A program made the translations under genes and the position numbers. The notes under the pieces are model-generated. The model was given only the letters and a program-made list of their open reading frames with translations, did not search any database and was not told the DNA's origin. Below are positions 41,675 through 51,535 of a stretch of 64,000 nt of DNA, one piece after another (the stretch's first letter is position 1; every line of letters begins with the position of its first letter). The stretch comes from Pedobacter sp. Bi126. Its GTDB lineage: Bacteria; Bacteroidota; Bacteroidia; Sphingobacteriales; Sphingobacteriaceae. The stretch spans positions 186,001-250,000 of the forward strand of contig NZ_CAKKMS010000006.1 in assembly GCF_918698245.1 (NCBI RefSeq). Reading direction: 5' to 3'.

Positions 41675-43327
41675 TTACTTCTTTTCTCTGATGGCTTTAA
41701 ATTCAGAGCCGTCTTTCCATTTCGGATACGAATCTTCATTACTGATTCGGTAACCCATATCAAAAAGCATTCTTACATCTTCTACAATACCTGATAAATC
41801 CCATGTTTTGGCATCGAAATTATCCTGTGGCGAATGATAACGGAATTTAGTAAAATCGGCTACCTGCTTCAATCCCCATGCCCTGCCGTTTTTGATATTA
41901 TCTACGCCAGAACCTGTAAACAAGGAGGGTACACCAACCTTGGCTAAATTAAAATGATCGGAACGGTAGTATAATCCCGATGACGGAACAGGATCTGGCA
42001 CGATTACCCGCCCCTGCTTTTTAGCCGCCGCTGCAGCATAATCTTCGAGTTCTGACTGGCCAAAACCATATACCACAATATCTTTGGTTTTACCTGCTAT
42101 ACCCATCATATCCATATTGATATTGGCAACCGTTTTAGCCAAAGGAAAAGCTGGGTGTTTGGCATAATACTCAGAACCTAAAAGCCCCTGTTCTTCAGCC
42201 GTATAAGAAATAAACAAAATCGTACGCCCGGGAGCTTTAGGTAACTTTTTAAAGGCTGAAGCAATTTCGAATAAAGAAGCTACGCCTGTTGCATTATCAA
42301 CCGCTCCATTATAAATAGAATCACCCTGTATTTTTTCTCCCACACCTAGATGATCCCAATGTGCTGAATAAATAATAGCTTCATCTTTACGCTTATCGCC
42401 TGGTATTTTAGCCAGAACATTATAAGTAACCGATTTTTTGATGGTATTTTTAACCTTTAATGAGGTGGTAACATTTAAATCAACAGCTTTAAAACCTTTT
42501 TTCCGCGCACTTAAAGCCAATTGATCGAATGATTTACCATCCAGTGCAAATAGCTGTTTCGCATTATCTAAAGTAATCCAGCCTTCTACTACAGTCCTGC
42601 TCATTCCATTGTCTTCGCTTTGCAGGGTAAGTTTAGATTTCGACCAGCCACTGCGCACAACTGTCCAGGGATAAGCTGCAGGCTCGGTATCATGAACAAT
42701 AATAACCCCTGTAGCCCCCTGTCTTGCCGCTTCTTCAAACTTATAGGTCCATCGGCCATAGTAAGTCATATTTTTACCTTTAAACAAGGTAGAATCAGCA
42801 AAGCCCGGATCATTTATCAACACCACCACCGTTTTCCCCTTTACGTTTAGGTTTGCATAATCGTTCCAGCCATACTCGGGTGCAACAATGCCATAGCCCG
42901 CAAAAACCAGCGGTGAGTTACTTAGGCTTACCTCATTTTGCACACGGCGCGTGCCAGCCACAAAATCGGTTAAATAATTGAGTGTTAAGGATGCAGTTTT
43001 TCCTTTGAGAACCATTTTATCTTCTGGCACAGATTTAATTTCTACCATGGGTACCTCCTGAAAGAAACTATCTCCATTGCCCGGCTCCAGGCCTAGTTTT
43101 TCGAACTGATTTTTTAGATAATTAATGGTTTTGGTTTCTCCATTGGTAAAAGGTTTTCGTCCTTCTAAACTATCAGCCGCAATTACCGATAAATATTGGG
43201 TTAAACTCGAATCGTTAATGGCTTTAATGGCTAAAGAATCAGCACCAGCGCCAGTACTTTTTGCACCTTGTTTACAGGAGACAAAGAACAGGAGCGCACA
43301 ACTGGAAAGTAGAAGGAGTTTTTTCAT
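41675..43327 (-). CDS. M28 family aminopeptidase lipoprotein with PA domain
   Basis: About 550 residues from the ATG at 43327; the frame opens to 43348, but the later start gives a proper lipoprotein signal (LLFFVSCKQG, lipobox Cys about 18). A protease-associated domain (about 120-260) is inserted before the M28 zinc peptidase (about 290-550). Zinc ligands visible are SAHWDHLG, AVDNATG, YTAEEQGLLGSE (catalytic Glu-Glu) and YRSDHFN. It removes N-terminal amino acids in the periplasm or at the outer-membrane surface. It is monocistronic, convergent with barrel copy 3. Confidence 0.92.
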   Translation of the reverse strand: MKKLLLLSSCALLFFVSCKQGAKSTGAGADSLAIKAINDSSLTQYLSVIAADSLEGRKPFTNGETKTINYLKNQFEKLGLEPGNGDSFFQEVPMVEIKSVPEDKMVLKGKTASLTLNYLTDFVAGTRRVQNEVSLSNSPLVFAGYGIVAPEYGWNDYANLNVKGKTVVVLINDPGFADSTLFKGKNMTYYGRWTYKFEEAARQGATGVIIVHDTEPAAYPWTVVRSGWSKSKLTLQSEDNGMSRTVVEGWITLDNAKQLFALDGKSFDQLALSARKKGFKAVDLNVTTSLKVKNTIKKSVTYNVLAKIPGDKRKDEAIIYSAHWDHLGVGEKIQGDSIYNGAVDNATGVASLFEIASAFKKLPKAPGRTILFISYTAEEQGLLGSEYYAKHPAFPLAKTVANINMDMMGIAGKTKDIVVYGFGQSELEDYAAAAAKKQGRVIVPDPVPSSGLYYRSDHFNLAKVGVPSLFTGSGVDNIKNGRAWGLKQVADFTKFRYHSPQDNFDAKTWDLSGIVEDVRMLFDMGYRISNEDSYPKWKDGSEFKAIREKK

Positions 43328-43478
43328 TTGTAAAGAATTGAATTTCAATAAAAAATTTCATTTGCTGAAAAATACGAAGAAAATGGCAAATTCTCACAGG
43401 TAACTATGAAACGTCCTCTCATCTCAATCGCAGTGTTCCCAAGGAACTCCTTCGGAGGAGAGATCTGAATGAATAAAT

Positions 43479-46301
43479 CTATTGCTTAATCAGCTTAAAT
43501 TTCCTCAACTGTTGCCCATTTTTATTGATCACACCAACATAAACACCTGTTGATAAAGCGTTGAGCAAAAAACGGCTCGAACTTGTGGCCTTTTCCTCAA
43601 AAACCTTCTGTCCTAATATGTTAAAAATAGATAGACTATAATCTTCAAATGATCCACTCAGAATAGTTAAATAATCGGCAACTGGATTGGGAAAGAAAGA
43701 AAATTCATTGTCCTTAAGAAACACTGCCGAAACCAGATCGCTCTGCACCTGGCCGTTGGCAGTTTCGAAAGTAACGCGGTAAAACTGGATTCCAGCTTTT
43801 GGCTTTTCATCAAAAATTGTATAATCGAGTTGATTTGAAACTGGCTTCGTCTGCTGTAAAACACTAAAAGTATTTGGCCCGGTCTGTTTTTCCCAAATGA
43901 TATTCTTTAAATCCAAGGTACTTCCAATACTGAGATCTAGTTTTACTTTACCCTCACTTACAGATGCCGATAAATTCCTTACATAACAGGCAATTCCCTG
44001 CTGCGTATAATCTATGGTATAACTTTTTAAACCTGTAAAACCTATCCCGTTAGCTGCTATCGCAAAATATTTACTATTAATTTTGCCTGCACCAAGCTTA
44101 ACTATAGTATCAGTAAGGGTTAGCACCGGAGAAAGAATATTATCCACAATATTGTACAAAGTATAATCTTTTGCACCAGGCTGTGGGTCCCAACTGAGCA
44201 CAGCACCGTCTTTACATACATAGCCAACTTTCAATGTCCTCGGACTAGAAATCGTAAATGATTGGCTCAATATTACATTTCCATCCACTTCCATTTTTAT
44301 CATTGCTTTTGCAAACAAATCTGGAGTATTCCAATTGTAAAAACCTTTGCTTAAATCGATCCCCGAAGCAATTGATTTCCATGTAGCCCCTTCATCATAG
44401 CTGACCGATAAGTTGCCAGTTTTACTGGTGTAATTATTTTCCCACCTGATATAATTTTGTTCATTGGCAAAAAAATATTCGTTTTTTTCAGGATTGATGA
44501 AAGAAAAAGTGTTTTTGAATATAAAACGATAAGCTATTGCAAAGCGCTGGTTATTACCCTGTGTAATCCTGTTACCCTTAACATGAATATTATAAGTACC
44601 TGCTGAGGGGTTATCGAGACTAACCTGCTGAATGGTATTGATAACATCGGCTTTACGCACCGCTGGCTTTGAGAGGGAATCTAAATGAGGAAAGCTGCTT
44701 AACACCCAGGGTAGCGTTAAATTTCCAGCAGGATTTTCGAGACTTAAATCCAATCCATTAACCAAACTTTGTGCTGCATTTACAACAGCAGGAGGATCGT
44801 TCCAGGTAATGGTTAGTTTCACTTCAGCTACATTAGCCGGAATTGCCAAGGGAATAAGCAAATCCTGATTTTTGGCCACTTCATACAAAGACGCCCTGTT
44901 TTCATCTAAAGTTTTTAACGATTGGGCCACATTCAATTTGCCATAGCCATATAAAAAATCTAGCTGTGGTGCTCCCAAATCATCAGCCGAATTAATTACT
45001 GTTGCTCTAATTAATGAAGCAGAAGCCGCTTTTTTATATTTCTGCTGATAAAATTGTTCTAACAATGCGATTGATCCACTGGTAATTGCAGCAGAGCCCG
45101 ATGTTCCGTCTTCGCCCAAGGCAACAAGTTCCGGTTTTACGCGCCCATCATAGGCAGGACCTTTGCTGCTCAGATTTTCAGAAACATTTTCTCTGTTAAT
45201 CCCTCCGATCACCAATAAATTTTTAGCCTGCTTAAAATTGCCTGTTAAGTTGGCCCTGGCGGTTATCCCTTGATAAAAACCAACTGATGGCGTTGTTGTT
45301 CCTTTATTTCCGGCAGAAAAAACATGGATCAAAGTATCGGTTTCGTAAATCTGCTTATCGTATGCTGCGGCTTCCATTCCGTAGTCATTATCTATATCGG
45401 TACCATACGAATGGTTTTGAACTTTAATCTGAAGCCGATTTAAATCTGTAACCAAATCTGGCATGAGGTTAGAAAAATCAGAATATGCCAATTTGGATTT
45501 AGGTGCGGCACCTAAACCACGGATAAATGAATTGCCGTTTCCTAATGCTAAGGTGGCCATAATGGTAGCATGGGTAGTTGGTGTTTTGCCGATAATCGCG
45601 CCAGGTAATGTTTTCCCCAGCAGATCAAGATCAGTCGCATCATACATCCCTTCTTTAAAGGAAACATTTATCCCCGCACCTTCGATACCCGGAAAAAGAC
45701 TGTGGGCATTAGAAATTTGGTTTAAGCCGAGGTCGATGCCATTAATTACAACTTCCTCTTTAGCTACAGGCAAAACATCGGCGTATAAAACATCGTCCAG
45801 TTCCAATATCAACATTAAATCAGCCTGCAAAATATTAACCATAATCAGGTTGTTGACATGGTCTATTGATTTTACGCTTAAGTTTTTAGCTGAACCAGGT
45901 AAAGCATTTACATTTTTAAAGGATAACCTAACCAGGATGGAATCGTTCTTTTTTGTAGACTTGGCAAGCACTTTAATTAACCGATCGCTGGCCTTCCATA
46001 GTCCGTTAGCTTTCTCTTGATAAATTACATGATTAGAGAGGCTGGAGACAGCCGGTTTTTCGACAATAAAATAATCGCCGGCAAGTTTCTTTTTAGGGTT
46101 TAATAATTGAATTTCGGTAGCCGTCAACGTACGATTGAACCGGACCAAAATGAGCCCTTCGGTGCCTAATTTTTGCGAATTGCCATTTTTGGAAATATAT
46201 TTCTCAAAATATTTTTCTATTCCAGCAGGTTGTACTTGTGCGTTTAAACCAAGCACAGACAGACAAAAACATATAACTAAAAATACAGTATTGACTTTCA
46301 A
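43479..46301 (-). CDS. Subtilisin-like S8 protease with T9SS sorting domain
   Basis: A 940-residue secreted protein. Signal peptide ends LNAQ (about 1-21), then a propeptide-like region (to about 185), an S8 domain (about 190-460), Ig/P-domain-like and fibronectin-type segments (about 470-860), and a type A T9SS sorting domain (about 868-940: FFPNPVADYL...YSLSIFNILGQKVFE). Catalytic His is about 244 (THAT) and Ser about 401 (GTSGSA). Where the catalytic Asp is expected (GAGINVSFKEG) there is Glu, about 217. It is probably exported through the type IX system and anchored or released at the surface; whether it is active is uncertain. Confidence 0.9.
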   Translation of the reverse strand: MKVNTVFLVICFCLSVLGLNAQVQPAGIEKYFEKYISKNGNSQKLGTEGLILVRFNRTLTATEIQLLNPKKKLAGDYFIVEKPAVSSLSNHVIYQEKANGLWKASDRLIKVLAKSTKKNDSILVRLSFKNVNALPGSAKNLSVKSIDHVNNLIMVNILQADLMLILELDDVLYADVLPVAKEEVVINGIDLGLNQISNAHSLFPGIEGAGINVSFKEGMYDATDLDLLGKTLPGAIIGKTPTTHATIMATLALGNGNSFIRGLGAAPKSKLAYSDFSNLMPDLVTDLNRLQIKVQNHSYGTDIDNDYGMEAAAYDKQIYETDTLIHVFSAGNKGTTTPSVGFYQGITARANLTGNFKQAKNLLVIGGINRENVSENLSSKGPAYDGRVKPELVALGEDGTSGSAAITSGSIALLEQFYQQKYKKAASASLIRATVINSADDLGAPQLDFLYGYGKLNVAQSLKTLDENRASLYEVAKNQDLLIPLAIPANVAEVKLTITWNDPPAVVNAAQSLVNGLDLSLENPAGNLTLPWVLSSFPHLDSLSKPAVRKADVINTIQQVSLDNPSAGTYNIHVKGNRITQGNNQRFAIAYRFIFKNTFSFINPEKNEYFFANEQNYIRWENNYTSKTGNLSVSYDEGATWKSIASGIDLSKGFYNWNTPDLFAKAMIKMEVDGNVILSQSFTISSPRTLKVGYVCKDGAVLSWDPQPGAKDYTLYNIVDNILSPVLTLTDTIVKLGAGKINSKYFAIAANGIGFTGLKSYTIDYTQQGIACYVRNLSASVSEGKVKLDLSIGSTLDLKNIIWEKQTGPNTFSVLQQTKPVSNQLDYTIFDEKPKAGIQFYRVTFETANGQVQSDLVSAVFLKDNEFSFFPNPVADYLTILSGSFEDYSLSIFNILGQKVFEEKATSSSRFLLNALSTGVYVGVINKNGQQLRKFKLIKQ

Positions 46302-46423
46302 AAATTATTTTATTATAAAATTTTGTTTACATCGTTTATCTTCTCTAAATTAGGATTAATAAGGTAATCCACAAATTTTATTAACTAACTTATTCAACCT
46401 AAACTAATTTAATTCCAACTAAG

Positions 46424-47260
46424 ATGAAAACAACAAAATTTTTATCGATTGCAGCAGTATGCCTTTTACTCGCTAACCTATACTCATGTAAGAGTAATAA
46501 TACAGAAAACGCGGTAGAAAACAAAACTGAAATTTCAGCAGACAAATTATCACAAATCAAATCTCTAGGCTTTAGCACCGACAATATCCGCAAAACAGAT
46601 GAAGGTTATTTGGTAGAGGGAGATATTCTTTTAACTGATGACAATTTAGCTGAACCTTCTACTGGTGCAAATTTAAACATTGCCGAAACCGAGCAGTACC
46701 GAACCACAAACATTGTCAAATCATTACCACGTGTAATTACAGTGTCGGTAACCAATTTACCTCAGGTATATAGCGATGCTGTAAACACCATGATTTCGAG
46801 ATACAACTCGTTGGGTTTACGTATTACTTTCCAAAGGGCTAGCGCAGGTACAACCGGAAACATTAACGTTGTTGGCTTTAACGAAGGTCCAAGTGGCGGC
46901 TTTATTACCTTAGGCTCTGCGGGTTTCCCTACTTCTTCAGGCCAGCCTTTTAACCAGATCAGAATGAACACCAACACAGCGGCTTATGGAACCAATCCTA
47001 ATTTATTGTACCTCGCTTCTGTGATCCAGCACGAAGTTGGCCATTGTATCGGTTTCCGCCATACGGATTATATGAACCGTGCCTTTAGCTGTGGCGCAAG
47101 TGGTGCAGGCAACGAAGGCGCATCGAATGTGGGCGCTGTTAGAATCCCAGGAACACCTTCAACTCCTGATGCAGGCTCATTTATGTTGGCCTGTTCTAAT
47201 GGTGGTAACCGTACTTTCAATGCAAATGATGTGATTGCGGTAAACTACCTTTACAAATAA
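46424..47260 (+). CDS. M57-type HEIGH metallopeptidase lipoprotein
   Basis: A 278-residue lipoprotein (lipobox LYSC, Cys about 22). The zinc motif HEVGHCIGFRH runs from residue 203 to 213, a complete HExxHxxGxxH metzincin-like site, followed by YMNRAFSCG. This is the M57/dual-action HEIGH peptidase family typical of Bacteroidota. An N-terminal segment (about 35-90) precedes it, containing KIRKTDEGYLVEGDILL-like family sequence (DNIRKTDEGYLVEGDI). It acts outside the inner membrane. It has a strong terminator at 47294. Confidence 0.9.
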   Translation: MKTTKFLSIAAVCLLLANLYSCKSNNTENAVENKTEISADKLSQIKSLGFSTDNIRKTDEGYLVEGDILLTDDNLAEPSTGANLNIAETEQYRTTNIVKSLPRVITVSVTNLPQVYSDAVNTMISRYNSLGLRITFQRASAGTTGNINVVGFNEGPSGGFITLGSAGFPTSSGQPFNQIRMNTNTAAYGTNPNLLYLASVIQHEVGHCIGFRHTDYMNRAFSCGASGAGNEGASNVGAVRIPGTPSTPDAGSFMLACSNGGNRTFNANDVIAVNYLYK

Positions 47261-47292
47261 AAAAAACACAACGGATTACCTTAACAGATCAG

Positions 47293-47319
47293 AAGCCCCG
47301 AAAATTTCGGGGCTTTTTT
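47293..47319 (+). terminator. Terminator of the M57 gene
   Basis: AGCCCCGAAA / TTTCGGGGCT long palindromic stem followed by six T residues. Confidence 0.9.
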
Positions 47320-47326
47320 GTTTATT

Positions 47327-47543
47327 AACCACAGATGCACACAGATCAACACGGATTGAATCTGTGTCCATCCTTTTTATCTGTGGTTAAATAAATAACA
47401 AAATGTGCAAAAACAAACACTGATGGATAGATTGCCACGGCTAATGAAGGATTAGCCCCGCAATGACGACTTTTCTTATAAAAATGGTTTGTGAGGACAC
47501 AAACCATGGCGAAAAGGGGAAAAAATTTGCAATAGAAAGGTTT
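47327..47543. repeat. Composite repeat, copy A
   Basis: The 47261-47761 gap has no gene. It holds AACCACAGATG...ATCTGTGGTTAAATAAATAAC, then CAAAAACAAACACTGAT-GGATAGATTGCCACGGC, then GCAATGACGAC, then a perfect hairpin GGTTTGTG-AGGA-CACAAACC. The same order is seen in copies near 48253 and 48645. A diverged element related to 13690 follows at 47590-47700. Confidence 0.75.
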
Positions 47544-47761
47544 AAATCTGGAACACAACCCTAAGTTAATCAAACCTGATAGCGCCGAATAGCTCCCGAT
47601 TAAAGCAAATATTTGTATTCAAGAAAATTCAAATCGGGACTATAGGCAATAGCAGGACTGAAATAACCGAAGAACTACCGAAGCTTGCTTTCCAAAAAAA
47701 ACAGATAAAACTAAAATGCTTTTGTGGGGACATAAGCCATGACAAATCATGTTTTAAAATT

Positions 47762-48205
47762 TTAGTCGGCTACCGCTTTGATAAATTTCCCACCGGCATC
47801 GTACCAAACATTAACATCCGGTGTACCTTCGATATCGATTTTGTAGGTTATTTTTCCAGCAGTATTAATCCAATCTACATCATCGATTCTACCTTTTGGG
47901 TATTTTGCTTTAATGTTTTTAGCAATTACTGCCGGCAATTGGGCATTAGGAATATCTTTTTCGAAAGAAACTGTTTTTCCCGAAGCCGCATAGGTGGCTT
48001 TATGATCTACCTTTCCCAAATTAAAATCGACCTCATAATTTGCGCCTTTCTTTTCCCAATCTACATCTGTTGCTTTTGGGTAAGCTTTATTAAATGCTGA
48101 TTTAATAACTGATGGAACATCTTTTTGATCTATATCTTGAGCGCTACTACTGGCAATTCCTCCAACTAAAAGTAATGCTGCCAAAATTGTGCTTTTGTAA
48201 TTCAT
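47762..48205 (-). CDS. PepSY-like periplasmic protein
   Basis: A 147-residue secreted protein with a signal peptide (about 1-22, ending SSAQ) and two successive PepSY-like (DUF2874) repeats of about 55 residues: VPSVIKSAFNKAYPKATDVDWEKKGANYEVDF, then LPAVIAKNIKAKYPKGRIDDVDWINTAGKITYKIDI. Such domains are thought to bind or inhibit proteases or to sense envelope state; function unproved. The gene is an island between composite repeat copies on both sides and transcribed alone. Confidence 0.88.
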   Translation of the reverse strand: MNYKSTILAALLLVGGIASSSAQDIDQKDVPSVIKSAFNKAYPKATDVDWEKKGANYEVDFNLGKVDHKATYAASGKTVSFEKDIPNAQLPAVIAKNIKAKYPKGRIDDVDWINTAGKITYKIDIEGTPDVNVWYDAGGKFIKAVAD

Positions 48206-48252
48206 AATAAAACAACAGCCATATCCATTAAATTGTTTCTAAACCACTAGAA

Positions 48253-48450
48253 TGGTTTTTGAGCACACAAACCATGGGCGGAAATTTGTTTCCCAACAAC
48301 AACAGATGACTCGTAGAAAAATGGTTTAACCACAGATGGACACTGATGAACACGGATTGAATCTGTGTTCATCCTTTTATCTGTGGTTAAATAAATAACA
48401 AGATGTGCAAAAACAAACACTGATTGATAGATTGCCATGGCAAACGAAGG
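48253..48450. repeat. Composite repeat, copy B
   Basis: Starts with the hairpin GGTTTTTGAGCACACAAACC, then a CACAGATGGACACTGATG...ATCTGTGGTTAAATAAATAAC block identical in layout to copy A, ending GATAGATTGCCATGGC. A 190-bp unrelated segment (48451-48644) separates it from copy C; it has no convincing gene. Confidence 0.75.
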
Positions 48451-48644
48451 TAGTCTCAACAGTTACGATTTTTTGGAGCGCAATACCTGTGCAAAACATT
48501 TAGCCTCTCCCGTTTTACGCTTATACGCTTCGCCGCCTCGTACCTCGTTGCTGCAGGGTACCGCTTCAACCGGGGCTAGATGGCCAAGACAGTATTCCAT
48601 TTTTGAGGTTGCAGGTGCACCTACTCTGTTCCTAACACTAAATC

Positions 48645-48843
48645 GGATAGATTGCCACGGCTAATGAAAAATTAGCCTCGCAATGACGACTTATCGTTAT
48701 AAAAAATGGTTTGTGAGGACACAAACCATGGCAAGGAAAAATTGTTTCTAAAAAAACAGATGGCTTGCAGTAAAAATATTTAACCACAGATAGACACCAA
48801 TAAACACGGATTGAATCTGTGTGCATCCTTTTTATCTGTGGTT
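48645..48843. repeat. Composite repeat, copy C
   Basis: Begins GGATAGATTGCCACGGC as copy A does, continues with GCAATGACGAC and the perfect GGTTTGTG-AGGA-CACAAACC hairpin, and ends with the CACAGATAG...ATCTGTGGTT block. The duplicated GATAGATTGCCAYGGC at 48424 and 48646 brackets the 190-bp insert. Confidence 0.75.
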
Positions 48844-48851
48844 AATGAAAT

Positions 48852-51362
48852 TTATTTTCCGTTCTGTTCAATATCTCTGTCCATTTCTACCAGATCAACA
48901 TCACTCGGTTCAGAAAAATCGCCGATTAAATATTTGTTAAAATGATCAGCCAGTTTCCAGAAAGCATACTCCGTCATATCTCCAAAACCATGGCGCTGAC
49001 CAGGAATAATCAGGAAATCGAAACGTTTACCGGCTTTCATTAGTGCATTGGCCACTCGGATAGAGTTTGCCGGATGGACATTATTATCTACATCGCCGTG
49101 CATCAATAACAAATGCCCTTTTAAGTTTTTGGCAAGATCAGGGTTTTTATCAATGCTGTATTTAAATGAAGTATCGCCTTTTAACGAAATGGTTTCTTTT
49201 ACACCATGGTGTTTTTCGCTCCACCAGCGGTTGTAAATGCTGTTATCGTGGTTTCCTGCGTTCGAAACCGCAGCTTTAAAGAAATCGGGATAAACCAACA
49301 TAGCAGCTGTTGACATAAAGCCACCGCCAGAGTGCCCCGTAATGCCCACTTTCGATTCGTCGATGTAAGAATATTTGGCTGCCAGTTGCTCAATAGCTGT
49401 TTTCTTATCTGCCAAACCGTAATCGCGCAGATTGCCATAACCATACGTATGGTACCATTTAGAACGCGAAGGGTTGCCTCCGCGGTTACCTACCGTAATT
49501 ACGATATAACCAAATTGAGCTAAACGTTCGGTACGGTCCATGCTTTTGCTAAAAGCTTTGTTTACCGCTTCTGTTTGCGGGCCTGGGTACACATATTCGA
49601 TAATCGGATACTTTTTATTCGGATCGAAATCGAAAGGTTTGTACATTACACCGTACAGATCGGTAATTCCATCATCTGCTTTTACTTTAAAAGGTTCAGG
49701 AAATTTGTAACCTGCTGTTATCAATAATGAAAGATCTGTAGTTTCAAGATCCATCACTTTTTTGCCAGATCCATCGTAAAGCGTGGCTTTTGGCGCTGTG
49801 TTTACCCTCGAATAATTATCAACAAAGAAAGTATTGTTATCATTCATATTCGCCACATGGTCAAAATCACCTGCATTTAACAGTTTCATGTTCGAACCAT
49901 CAAAATTGATGCTGTATAAATGTAAGTAGTAAGGATCTTCTTTACCTTCCCTGCCATTTGCCGTAAAATAAAGGATACGTTTTTTCTCGTCGATATTTAC
50001 GATACTCTCACAGTGGAAAGCACCTTTGGTAATCTGGTTTTTCAGCTTCCCATTTCCGTCAAAAAGATAAAAATGTGCCCAACCATCGCGCTCACTCCAA
50101 TGAATCAGTTCGTTGCCATCATTTATCAAACCTGGGCGGTTGACTTCAACATAGGTATTAAAACGCTCGTCGATTAAAGGCGTAACTTTTCCGGTAGCAA
50201 TATCAACCGTACCGATGTCGATACGTTTTAAATCGCGACTGGTGCGTGAAAAATAGAATCTGCTATCATTACCCAACCAAATAGACGGACGGAATTCGTT
50301 ATCACGGTCTTTATTTAATGATGGTTTGCTCCAAACTGAAACACTTTGATCTTTAAATGCGGCAACACTTAGTTTTTTATAAGATTTTGCAGCAAAGTCG
50401 AACAGCAAAACTTCATCCTGAGGGGCTTCAGCCTCTCCCGGCATTTGATATTTATAGGTTTCTAAGGTCGGACGGCCAGGTGTAACACTATTAATTACCC
50501 AAAGATCTTTAACCTTACGCGAATCGGTTCTATCCAATACAAAATATTTCGAGTTCGGCGACCAAAGCACATAAGCACCACGGCGTTTTTTATTATTTTT
50601 TTCGTTCTCTACGTTGTTCTCACCATCGCCATCACTTCCGTACGAATAAAACTTAACCCCATCTTTAGTGAGCTGATGTTCTACAATCGTGCTATCATCT
50701 TCATTTTTAACTGCTTTTTTGTAGTTGTCTTTATCCATCCAATACAGGTTGTAGTTACGGGAGAAGATAATGGCCGACGAATCGGGTGCTACTGATCCCC
50801 ATGATGGTTTTGGCTTTGGCTTACTGAAGTTTGGCACCTCAGTTAATTTCGCGCTGGCCAGTTCGTATTTGAAAGAAAATATTTTCTTCTGCATTGAATC
50901 TGCAGCTTTTTTATCTTTTCTGTCTTTTTTCAGCTCATCGACAGTACTTTTGATTTCAAAAGAAATACTTTTTTCGTCAGCAGCAAATTTCAGATTTTCA
51001 AGCGGCAAATGTTCGGCATCGAATGGATCGCGAACAATCAGGGTAATATCTGCTGCCAGTTTAGCATTATCAAACATCAGCTTTTTGCTTTTCGATGCAG
51101 GATCTACAAGGTACCAGAATTTTCCTTTCGGACTTTCGAAAGTATACCAGAAACGGTTGCTCAACTTTAGCCAATGTGGATCTACAGTGGTAGAATAAAC
51201 CATTTTTTTCAACTTATTTGGCGAAAAACGCGATGCAAGCTGATAATTTGCTTTAGGCTGTGACTGAATATTTTCGGTTAAGGTAAATGTTTTGTTTTGT
51301 GCAGCTACAGTTAAGGATAAAAACTGCGCACACAGCAGGAGTTTATAAAGTTTATTCATCAA
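48852..51362 (-). CDS. S9 family prolyl oligopeptidase (DPP4-like)
   Basis: An 836-residue secreted serine peptidase. The signal peptide (about 1-21, ending VAAQ) is followed by an eight-bladed beta-propeller (about 60-560) and an alpha/beta hydrolase domain (about 570-820). The catalytic triad is readable: Ser in GHSGGGF (about 678), Asp in HGDVDNNVH, His in PGQRHGF. It cleaves dipeptides or short peptides, often after proline. Two adjacent ATG codons start the gene; the choice is immaterial. It is monocistronic. Confidence 0.94.
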   Translation of the reverse strand: MMNKLYKLLLCAQFLSLTVAAQNKTFTLTENIQSQPKANYQLASRFSPNKLKKMVYSTTVDPHWLKLSNRFWYTFESPKGKFWYLVDPASKSKKLMFDNAKLAADITLIVRDPFDAEHLPLENLKFAADEKSISFEIKSTVDELKKDRKDKKAADSMQKKIFSFKYELASAKLTEVPNFSKPKPKPSWGSVAPDSSAIIFSRNYNLYWMDKDNYKKAVKNEDDSTIVEHQLTKDGVKFYSYGSDGDGENNVENEKNNKKRRGAYVLWSPNSKYFVLDRTDSRKVKDLWVINSVTPGRPTLETYKYQMPGEAEAPQDEVLLFDFAAKSYKKLSVAAFKDQSVSVWSKPSLNKDRDNEFRPSIWLGNDSRFYFSRTSRDLKRIDIGTVDIATGKVTPLIDERFNTYVEVNRPGLINDGNELIHWSERDGWAHFYLFDGNGKLKNQITKGAFHCESIVNIDEKKRILYFTANGREGKEDPYYLHLYSINFDGSNMKLLNAGDFDHVANMNDNNTFFVDNYSRVNTAPKATLYDGSGKKVMDLETTDLSLLITAGYKFPEPFKVKADDGITDLYGVMYKPFDFDPNKKYPIIEYVYPGPQTEAVNKAFSKSMDRTERLAQFGYIVITVGNRGGNPSRSKWYHTYGYGNLRDYGLADKKTAIEQLAAKYSYIDESKVGITGHSGGGFMSTAAMLVYPDFFKAAVSNAGNHDNSIYNRWWSEKHHGVKETISLKGDTSFKYSIDKNPDLAKNLKGHLLLMHGDVDNNVHPANSIRVANALMKAGKRFDFLIIPGQRHGFGDMTEYAFWKLADHFNKYLIGDFSEPSDVDLVEMDRDIEQNGK

Positions 51363-51535
51363 AATTTGTTTGAGCCGCTAAATTATTTAATTAAAGCATA
51401 TTAAGCAGGCTTAAATGTGTAATAAAAGCGATAGTTAGGTCAATTTTATGCACCAGAAATTAATTATTAACACAATTTATTTTGATGGTTAAATAATTGA
51501 CGGATTTTATAGTTTTGTAGTTATATATCCTCATA

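Noticed and set aside
47346..47573. Minus-strand frame of 75 codons in composite repeat copy A
   Set aside because: Lies wholly in a dispersed repeat; the related frames in the other copies are broken.
48437..48664. 75-codon plus-strand frame between composite repeats
   Set aside because: It crosses repeat edges and a low-information insert; no conserved motif.
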